NCBI GenBank assembly: GCA_016649925.1
Contig: JAENWO010000121.1
Coordinates: 1 to 7,122, forward strand
DNA: 7,122 bases
Source of the DNA: Actinomycetales bacterium
Lineage (GTDB): Bacteria > Actinomycetota > Actinomycetes > Actinomycetales > Beutenbergiaceae
Reading direction: 5' to 3'
This document shows, piece after piece, positions 1-5,553 of this stretch; within the stretch, counting starts at the first letter, position 1; each line of letters opens with the position of its first letter. Under the pieces are notes generated by a model. The model saw only the letters and a program-made list of their open reading frames with translations. It made no database searches and was not told where the DNA came from. Made by a program: the position numbers and the translations under genes.

Positions 1-120
1 CAACGGAGGAGGCCAGCCCGGCCGAACCCGCAACGGAGGAGGCCAGCCCGGCCGAACCCGCAACGGAGGAGGCCAGCCCGGCCGAACCCGCAACGGAGGA
101 GGCCAGCCCGGCCGAACCCA
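1..120 (+). repeat. 30-bp tandem repeat, four copies, in frame
   Basis: Units lie at 1-30, 31-60, 61-90 and 91-120. The first three are identical base for base, and the fourth differs only at its last base (g to a at 120), which changes Ala to Thr. Only 'caac' of a fifth unit follows at 121-124. Each unit encodes TEEASPAEPA, so a change in copy number keeps the DUF349 frame. The array starts at the window edge, so its true length is unknown. Identity at synonymous positions points to recent expansion. Confidence 0.97.
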
Positions 121-1511
121 CAACCCCGGCGCCCAGACCCGTTCCGCGTCCGATGCCGCGCCCGGGATCGCGTCCTGGACTGCCGACAACCGCGGTCGTT
201 CCGGCGGCAGCCCCCACCGTCGTCGCCCCCGCCGACACGACTCCCCCGCTGGACCCGGCCGAGGTCGCGCGCGCAGCGGCATTCGGTCGCGTGGATGCGG
301 ACGGCACCGTATCCGTGCGGGAGTCCGCCGGAGAACGCGTCGTCGGCCAGTACCCCGAAGTGGCTGAGGACGAGGCATTGTCCCTCTACATCCGCCGGTT
401 CCTCGACCTGAAGGCACAGGTGGCTCTCTTCGGCGCGCGGCTGGTACAGCTCAGCACCAAGGACATCGACAGCACGCTCCAGACGCTCACGACGGCGCTG
501 GAGGAGCCCGCCGTGGTGGGTGACCTTGATGGGCTGCGCGCGCAGCTCGACTCACTTCGCATCGAGGCCAACGAGCGTCGGAGGGCGCTCACGGCCGAGC
601 GCGAGGCAGCGAAGGCGAAGGGCCTCGCGGAACGCACGACGATCGTCGAGCGCGCCGAGCAGATCGCCGGGGCTGACCCGGCCCGAGTGCAGTGGCGCCA
701 GCAGGGAGAGGAGCTGCGCACGCTGCTCGACCAGTGGAAGCATGCCCAGAAGACCGGCGTCCGGCTCGACCGTGGTTCCGAGGACTCCCTCTGGAAGCGC
801 TTCTCCCACGCGCGCTCCCAGTTCGACCGCAACCGACGTCAGCACTTCGCAGAGCTGGACAAGCAGCACGGTGACGTCAAGGCCACCAAGGAGCGGCTCA
901 TCGAGCGAGCCGAACAGCTAGCCACGTCCACCGACTGGGGGGCGACGGCCGCCGCCTACCGCGACCTCATGGAGGAGTGGAAGAACGCAGGCCGAGCCTC
1001 CCGCAAGGACGATGACGCGCTCTGGGCCCGGTTCCGTGGCGCCCAGGACGCCTTCTTCGAGGCTCGCAACGCGCTGAACGCCCAGACGGACGCCGAGTTC
1101 TCCGAGAACCTCAAGGTCAAGCTCGAGATCCTCGCTCAGGCTGAGGCGCTCGTTCCGGTTCGCGACCTGCGTGCGGCCAAGGCGGCGCTCCGTGGCATCC
1201 AGGACCGTTGGGAGGCCGCGGGCAAGGTGCCTCGTGCGGACGTCCAGCGGGTCGAGGGCCGGCTGCGCGCCGTCGAGCAGGCCGTGCGGGACGGCGAGCA
1301 GCACGAGTGGAAGCGTTCGAACCCGCAGGTCCGTGCGCGGGCCGAGGGTGCCGCCGCGCAGCTCGAGGCGGCGATCTCCGGGCTCGAGGACGACCTCGCC
1401 ACCGCGAAGGCGTCGGGTGACACCGATCGGATCAAGCAGGCCACCGAAGCGCTCCAGGCTCGCCAGGCCTGGCTCGCGCAGGTCCTGCGGGCGGCGGACG
1501 ACGCCCGCTGA
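1..1511 (+). CDS. DUF349 domain protein, 5' end outside the window
   Basis: The frame is open from the left edge (first whole codon at 3) to a TGA at 1509-1511, giving 502 visible residues. The ATG at 153 is probably not the start: no Shine-Dalgarno precedes it, and the frame upstream encodes an in-frame repeat. The N-terminus is low-complexity: four TEEASPAEPA decapeptides, then a Pro/Arg/Ala-rich stretch to about residue 82. Next comes a segment with FGRVDADGTVSV (about residues 94-105). The rest is charged, helical and coiled-coil-like. At least two DUF349-type repeats carry a W...G...LW.RF pattern (W245/W264 and W326/W341), and a weaker third starts at W403 without the LW pair, so the period is about 77-81 residues. 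No signal peptide or membrane segment is visible in this part, so a cytosolic location is inferred. The molecular function of the family is not known to me. The gene is convergent with rel, an arrangement seen in other actinobacteria. Confidence 0.9.
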   Translation, partial: TEEASPAEPATEEASPAEPATEEASPAEPATEEASPAEPTTPAPRPVPRPMPRPGSRPGLPTTAVVPAAAPTVVAPADTTPPLDPAEVARAAAFGRVDADGTVSVRESAGERVVGQYPEVAEDEALSLYIRRFLDLKAQVALFGARLVQLSTKDIDSTLQTLTTALEEPAVVGDLDGLRAQLDSLRIEANERRRALTAEREAAKAKGLAERTTIVERAEQIAGADPARVQWRQQGEELRTLLDQWKHAQKTGVRLDRGSEDSLWKRFSHARSQFDRNRRQHFAELDKQHGDVKATKERLIERAEQLATSTDWGATAAAYRDLMEEWKNAGRASRKDDDALWARFRGAQDAFFEARNALNAQTDAEFSENLKVKLEILAQAEALVPVRDLRAAKAALRGIQDRWEAAGKVPRADVQRVEGRLRAVEQAVRDGEQHEWKRSNPQVRARAEGAAAQLEAAISGLEDDLATAKASGDTDRIKQATEALQARQAWLAQVLRAADDAR

Positions 1512-1512
1512 G

Positions 1513-1545
1513 GAACCCCAAGCGCACGAGTGGTGGCTTGGGTTC
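1513..1545. terminator. Hairpin between convergent stops, likely bidirectional terminator
   Basis: The left arm (1513-1527) pairs with the right arm (1533-1545) around the 5-base loop gagtg. The stem has 13 base pairs with two single-base bulges, and its core is GAACC-CAAGC against GCTTGGGTTC. It occupies most of the 46 bp between the DUF349 stop (1511) and the rel stop (1558), where a shared terminator is expected. Neither strand has a T-run after the stem, which is common for actinobacterial terminators but leaves the termination role inferred. Confidence 0.6.
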
Positions 1546-1557
1546 GGTGGGGCGCCG

Positions 1558-3882
1558 TCAGGCGTCGGCCGGGGCGGTCCTCGAGCCGGTCAGCCGGAAC
1601 ACGTCGAAGACGCCCTCGATGTTCCGGACCGCCTTGAGGACGTGACCGAGGTGCGAGGGCTCGGCCATCTCGAAGACGAACCTCGAGATGGCCACCCGGT
1701 CCCGGGAGGTCGCGACGTTGGCGGACAGGATGTTCACGTGGTTGTCGGAGAGGACCTTCGTCACGTCCGACAGAAGGCCGTTGCGGTCCAGCGCCTCCAC
1801 CTGGATCTGGACGAGGAACACGCTCTGCGCGTTCGGTGACCACTCCACCTCGATCATGCGTTCCGGCTCGTGCCGCAGCCCGTCGACGTTGCTGCAGTCC
1901 GCACGGTGCACCGAGACTCCGGACCCACGCGTGACGAACCCGACGATGGGGTCCCCAGGCACAGGGGTGCAGCAGCGGGCCAGCTTCGTCCACATGTCGG
2001 TGTCGCTCATGCCCTTGACGATGATGCCCGGGTCTCCCCCGCGCGCCCGCGGGGCAGGCCGGCCCGGACGGGTCGCCTCCGCCAGGTCCTCCTCGGTGCC
2101 CTGCTCCCCGCCGAGTGTGACGACGAGCCGCTGCACCACGTTCGCCGCAGAGATCTGTCCCTCGCCGACGGCCGCGTACAGGGATGACACGTCGGGGTAG
2201 CGCATCTCGTCGGCGAGGCCGGCGAGCGTGTCATGGTTGAGCAGCCGCTGGATGGGTAGGTTCTGCTTGCGGAGCGCCTTCGCGATGAGGTTCTTGCCGC
2301 GGTCGACGGCCTCCTCGCGGCGCTCCTTGGTGAACCAGGAGCGGATCTTGTTGCGGGCGCGGGGGCTCTTGACGAACGTCAGCCAGTCCCTGCTGGGTCC
2401 CGCACCCTCGGCCTTGGAGGTGAAGACCTCAACCGTGTCGCCGTTCTCCAGGGTCGACTCCAGCGGCACCAGGCGTCCGTTCACGCGTGCCCCGACGGTG
2501 CGGTGCCCCACCTCCGTGTGGACGGCGTAGGCGAAGTCCACCGGGGTGGAGCCGGCCGCCAGGGCGAGGACGTCCCCCTTCGGCGTGAAGACGTACACCT
2601 CGGCCCCGGACATCTCGAAGCGGAGCGAGTCGAGGAACTCGCCGGGGTCGGAGGTCTCCCGTTGCCAGTCGACGAGCTGACGCAGCCACGGCATCGCGTC
2701 CGCGTCGGAGTCGCCCTTCACAGTGTTGCGGGCGACCTCCTTGTACTTCCAGTGAGCCGCCACGCCGTACTCCGCGCGCCGGTGCATGTCGTGGCTGCGG
2801 ATCTGGATCTCGACCGGCTTGCCGCTCGGCCCGATCACCGTCGTGTGCAACGACTGGTACATGTTGAACTTGGGCATCGCGATGTAGTCCTTGAACCGCC
2901 CGGGCACCGGATTCCAGCGCGCGTGCAGCGCCCCGAGTGCCGCATAGCAGTCCCGGACCGAGTCGACCAGGACCCGGACCCCGACGAGGTCGTAGATGTC
3001 GGCGAAGTCGCGGCCCCGCACGATCATCTTCTGGTAGATCGAGTAGTAGTGCTTCGGCCGTCCGGTGACGGTTGCCTTGATCTTCGCTCCGCGCAGGTCC
3101 TCGGAGACCTGGTCCGCCACGATAGAGAGGTACTCCTCGCGAGCCGGGGCCCGCTCCGCCACGAGGTGGACGATCTCCTCGTACACCTTGGGGTAGAGGG
3201 TCGCGAACGAGAGGTCCTCGAGCTCCCACTTGAGCGTGTTCATGCCGAGCCGGTGCGCAAGGGGCGCGTAGATCTCCAGCGTCTCCCGGGCCTTGCGGGC
3301 CGCCGATGCGCTGGAGACGTACTTCCAGGTGCGGGCGTTGTGCAGGCGGTCGGCGAGCTTGATGACGAGCACCCGGATGTCGCGAGCCATCGCGACCACC
3401 ATCTTGCGGACCGTCTCCGCCTGCGCCGCGTCGCCGTAGGAGACCTTGTCCAGCTTCGTGACGCCGTCGACCAGGAGCGCGATCTCCTCACCGAAGTCCG
3501 CGCGCAACTGCTCCAGGCTGTACGCGGTGTCCTCGACCGTGTCGTGCAGTAGCGCGGCGGCCAGGGTGGGCGGCGTCATGCCGAGCTCGGCGAGGATGGT
3601 GGCCACGGCGACCGGGTGGGTGATGTAGGGGTCACCGCTCTTGCGGGACTGACCCCGGTGCGCCTGTTCCGCAACGGCGTAGGCGCGCTCGAGGATCGCG
3701 ATGTCCGCCTTGGGGTTGTTGCTGCGCACCGCGCGGATCAGCGGCTCGATCGCCGGTGACCCGGTGTGGCCTCGTGAGCCGAGCCGGACGAGCCGGGAGC
3801 GCACCCGCGAACCGGGCACCACGGGGTCGTCACCCCGGTTTCCCGGCTCCGGCGTGACGCCGACGGCCGTGTCCTCGCTCAT
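1558..3882 (-). CDS. relA: Bifunctional (p)ppGpp synthetase/hydrolase Rel
   Basis: This long Rel/SpoT homologue (774 aa, full length) is the stringent-response enzyme that makes (p)ppGpp from ATP and GDP/GTP and hydrolyses it; it acts in the cytosol at the ribosome. The HD hydrolase domain (about 60-215) shows RKSGDPYITHP with H89, the HDTVEDT motif (H113, D114, E117, D118) and D178 in LADRLHN. The synthetase domain (about 255-385) shows GRPKHYYSIYQKM, D298 in DIYDLVGVRV, and EIQIR with E358. Its RFKD motif (329-332) is the form typical of bifunctional rather than synthetase-only enzymes. Then follow a TGS domain (about 427-488), a helical region, a zinc-finger-like segment (C637, C638, H659, C663) and a C-terminal ACT domain (about 687-766). 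All key residues are present. It lies 25 bp after apt and is probably cotranscribed. No clear Shine-Dalgarno precedes the ATG. GTG codons at residues 21-22 are alternative starts, since the first 40 or so residues are not conserved domain. Confidence 0.96.
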   Translation of the reverse strand: MSEDTAVGVTPEPGNRGDDPVVPGSRVRSRLVRLGSRGHTGSPAIEPLIRAVRSNNPKADIAILERAYAVAEQAHRGQSRKSGDPYITHPVAVATILAELGMTPPTLAAALLHDTVEDTAYSLEQLRADFGEEIALLVDGVTKLDKVSYGDAAQAETVRKMVVAMARDIRVLVIKLADRLHNARTWKYVSSASAARKARETLEIYAPLAHRLGMNTLKWELEDLSFATLYPKVYEEIVHLVAERAPAREEYLSIVADQVSEDLRGAKIKATVTGRPKHYYSIYQKMIVRGRDFADIYDLVGVRVLVDSVRDCYAALGALHARWNPVPGRFKDYIAMPKFNMYQSLHTTVIGPSGKPVEIQIRSHDMHRRAEYGVAAHWKYKEVARNTVKGDSDADAMPWLRQLVDWQRETSDPGEFLDSLRFEMSGAEVYVFTPKGDVLALAAGSTPVDFAYAVHTEVGHRTVGARVNGRLVPLESTLENGDTVEVFTSKAEGAGPSRDWLTFVKSPRARNKIRSWFTKERREEAVDRGKNLIAKALRKQNLPIQRLLNHDTLAGLADEMRYPDVSSLYAAVGEGQISAANVVQRLVVTLGGEQGTEEDLAEATRPGRPAPRARGGDPGIIVKGMSDTDMWTKLARCCTPVPGDPIVGFVTRGSGVSVHRADCSNVDGLRHEPERMIEVEWSPNAQSVFLVQIQVEALDRNGLLSDVTKVLSDNHVNILSANVATSRDRVAISRFVFEMAEPSHLGHVLKAVRNIEGVFDVFRLTGSRTAPADA

Positions 3883-3890
3883 CGCGCCAT
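3879..3890 (-). other. Three-codon upstream ORF (Met-Ala-Arg) overlapping the rel start
   Basis: On the minus strand an ATG at 3890-3888 is followed by GCG, CGA and TGA (3881-3879). The stop overlaps the rel ATG (3882-3880) as ATGA, the arrangement typical of translational coupling. The 25-bp apt-rel gap holds no purine-rich Shine-Dalgarno for rel, so reinitiation after this short frame, or after apt, is possible. Such a short frame can arise by chance, and no Shine-Dalgarno is evident for it either. Confidence 0.25.
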
Positions 3891-3907
3891 GTTACGACTT
3901 GGCGGGA

Positions 3908-4450
3908 CTAGTACGTGACGAGGGAGTGGATCGAGCGGTCGCCCAGGGCCGCCCGTCCGCCCAGCTCGGCCAGCTCGATGAGAAAGGCGAGGGCCACGAT
4001 GCGGGCCCCGGCCTGCTCGAGCAGCCGAGCGGCCGCGCCGGCCGTGCCACCGGTGGCGAGCACGTCGTCGACGAGCACGATGCGCGAGCCGTCCCGCAGC
4101 CCGGCCGGGGACACCTCGATCTCCGCGGTGCCGTACTCCAGGTCGTAGGCGGTGTGCAAGGTGGGCGGCGGCAGCTTGCCGGCCTTCCGGACGGCGATGA
4201 CGCCGACGCCGAGCACCACCGCGAGCGGAGCCGCCAGGAGGAAGCCACGGGCCTCGATGCCGGCGATCGCGTCCACCTCGCCACCGAACGCGTCAGCGAG
4301 GTGGCCGATGACGGCAGAGAACGCCGTACCGTCCGCCAGCAGCGGGGTGATGTCGCGGAACAGCACGCCTGGCTCGGGGAAGTCCGGCACGTCCCGGACC
4401 CGGGCACGCACGAGGTCGTGGAGCCCTGTGGCCACCGGGGCGCGTGTCAC
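3908..4450 (-). CDS. apt: Adenine phosphoribosyltransferase
   Basis: This cytosolic purine-salvage enzyme converts adenine plus PRPP to AMP and pyrophosphate. At 180 aa it has the usual family length. The N-terminal PDFPEPGVLFRDITPLL (22-38) is the classic Apt signature and contributes to the adenine site. GIEARGF (64-70) and RKAGKLP (88-94) follow, then the mobile loop LHTAYDLEYGT with E105. The PRPP-binding motif VLVDDVLATGGT lies at 125-136. The start is a GTG at 4450-4448 that overlaps the secF TGA as GTGA, with a weak AAGG seven bases upstream inside secF, so translational coupling to secF is likely. A second GTG at codon 6 is possible but less well placed. The gene ends in TAG, unlike the TGA of its neighbours. 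It sits between secF and rel, the usual actinobacterial order; both Apt and Rel act on purine nucleotide pools. Confidence 0.96.
   Translation of the reverse strand: MTRAPVATGLHDLVRARVRDVPDFPEPGVLFRDITPLLADGTAFSAVIGHLADAFGGEVDAIAGIEARGFLLAAPLAVVLGVGVIAVRKAGKLPPPTLHTAYDLEYGTAEIEVSPAGLRDGSRIVLVDDVLATGGTAGAAARLLEQAGARIVALAFLIELAELGGRAALGDRSIHSLVTY
4447..4450 (-). promoter_or_regulatory. GTGA stop/start overlap of secF and apt
   Basis: On the minus strand the apt GTG (4450-4448) and the secF TGA (4449-4447) share two bases, giving the tetranucleotide GTGA. This is a standard termination-reinitiation junction and supports the GTG as the apt start. Confidence 0.75.
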
Positions 4451-5553
4451 CGCTTCGCCTTGCGCCGCTTGGGCTGCGCCTTTGTGCCCAGGTGCGTACC
4501 GGCGGTCAGCCCGCCCGCTCGTGGCCCGGTGAGCACTACTTCGCGGTCCTGCCCAGACGCCAGCGCCTCCTCCACGCGCCGTTCCCGCAGCTCGAGCACC
4601 TTCGCCGTGTGAGCCGCGATGTCCGGGTCCCGTTCACGCAACGCGACCTCGAGGGGCGTAGCGAGGAAGATCGAGGACAGCGTCGAGAAGATCATGCCGA
4701 TGAACAGCGCCAACGCGATGTCGCGCAGCAATCCGGCGCCCAGCAGGAAGGCACCCACGAACAGGATCGATGCCACCGGGAGGATGCCGACCACGGACGT
4801 GTTGATGGACCGGACGAACGTCTGGTTGACGGCCAGGTTCGCCGCCTCGGCATAGGTGTAGCGGGTCTGGTCCTGCACGCCGAGAGTGTTCTCGCGCACC
4901 TTGTCGAACACCACCACCGTGTCGTACAGCGAGTAGCCGAGGATGGTGAGGAACCCGATCACCGTCGCCGGCGTGACCTCGAACCCGACACCGGCGTACA
5001 AGCCGACAGTGACGATCAGGTCGTGGATCAACGCGACGAGAGCCGCGACGGCCATCTTCCAGTGCCGGAAGTACAGCGCCATCACCAGGGTGACGAGGAT
5101 AAGGAAGATCACCAGGCCCTGGACGGCCTTCCCGGTGACGTCCTTCCCCCAGGTCGGCCCGACGAACGAGGAGGTGACGTCCGCCTCGGGCACGGCGTAC
5201 GCGGTGGCCAGCAGACCGCGCAGCTCCGAGGTCTGCTGGTCGGTGAGCTGCTCGGTCTGCACGCGGACCGCTGAGTTGCCGACCGTCGACACGCGCGCGA
5301 CCCGCTCGGGGTCGATCTGCGCGAGCGCGTCGTGGGCCGGCTGCTGTTCGTGCACCTGGGTGCCGGAGATGGTGAACTCCGAGCCACCCCGGAACTCGAT
5401 CCCCGGGTTGATCCCCCGCACGGTAAGCAGCAGCGTCGAGAGCAGGATGAGCCCGAGAGCCATCAGGAACCACCGTTTGCGGTGACCAACGATGTCGAAC
5501 GAACGCTTACCGGTGTAGAGCTCGTTGCCGAACTGCGCGAAGTTGACCATCAC
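4447..5553 (-). CDS. secF: Protein translocase subunit SecF
   Basis: SecF pairs with SecD in the membrane to drive late steps of Sec export with the proton gradient. The 368-aa protein shows a cytosolic N-terminus, TM1 (about 28-47), then GIEFRGGSEF (51-60), the conserved start of the extracellular P4 domain (to about 142). Five more membrane segments lie near 143-161, 167-186, 194-216, 250-272 and 277-299. The SecF hallmark GYSLYDTVVVFDKVREN (206-222) includes D211. NQTFVRSINTS includes R248. By family analogy these two residues match the Asp/Arg pair implicated in proton coupling. The C-terminal tail is cytosolic and ends in a basic stretch (KRRKAKR). The start is GTG at 5553, overlapping the secD TGA as GTGA, with AAGGA nine bases upstream; an ATG at 5550 is the next codon and equally possible (it gives MVNFAQFG). 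Confidence 0.96.
   Translation of the reverse strand: MMVNFAQFGNELYTGKRSFDIVGHRKRWFLMALGLILLSTLLLTVRGINPGIEFRGGSEFTISGTQVHEQQPAHDALAQIDPERVARVSTVGNSAVRVQTEQLTDQQTSELRGLLATAYAVPEADVTSSFVGPTWGKDVTGKAVQGLVIFLILVTLVMALYFRHWKMAVAALVALIHDLIVTVGLYAGVGFEVTPATVIGFLTILGYSLYDTVVVFDKVRENTLGVQDQTRYTYAEAANLAVNQTFVRSINTSVVGILPVASILFVGAFLLGAGLLRDIALALFIGMIFSTLSSIFLATPLEVALRERDPDIAAHTAKVLELRERRVEEALASGQDREVVLTGPRAGGLTAGTHLGTKAQPKRRKAKR
5550..5553 (-). promoter_or_regulatory. GTGA stop/start overlap of secD and secF
   Basis: The secF GTG (5553-5551) overlaps the secD TGA (5552-5550). The next codon is an ATG (5550-5548) sharing one base with the stop, so either start keeps secF coupled to secD. Coupling fits the need for equal amounts of SecD and SecF. 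Confidence 0.7.

Noticed and set aside
1..120. CRISPR array suggested by regular 30-bp repeats
   Set aside because: The units are directly adjacent with no spacers, in frame, and encode a continuous decapeptide repeat.
282..317. VDADGTVSV in the DUF349 protein considered as a second calcium loop
   Set aside because: It lacks the loop spacing (no ligand at position 12 and no flanking helices) and matches the FGRVD-x-DGTV segment common in actinobacterial DUF349 proteins.
1136..1993. 285-codon minus-strand frame spanning the DUF349/rel junction
   Set aside because: It overlaps two real genes and the hairpin, has low-complexity Arg/Ala/Ser composition and no start signal.
2503..3552. 349-codon open frame on the plus strand opposite rel
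   Set aside because: It is exactly in codon register with rel, so antisense stops would need TTA, CTA or TCA codons in rel, which high-G+C genes avoid. The translation resembles no family I recognise and is dominated by Arg, Val, Asp and Leu, as expected of an antisense shadow.
3883..3945. Promoter for rel in or just before the apt-rel gap
   Set aside because: A TAACAT-like hexamer is present on the minus strand, but no -35-like element lies at a suitable distance and the gap is only 25 bp. An internal promoter farther upstream cannot be excluded by eye.
3701..4612. 303-codon plus-strand frame across the rel start, apt and the secF end
   Set aside because: It is in antisense register with apt and crosses three well-supported genes. 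Its composition is that of an antisense shadow.
4444..5274. 276-codon plus-strand frame opposite secF
   Set aside because: Antisense shadow in codon register with secF, His/Arg/Asp-rich with no recognisable motif.
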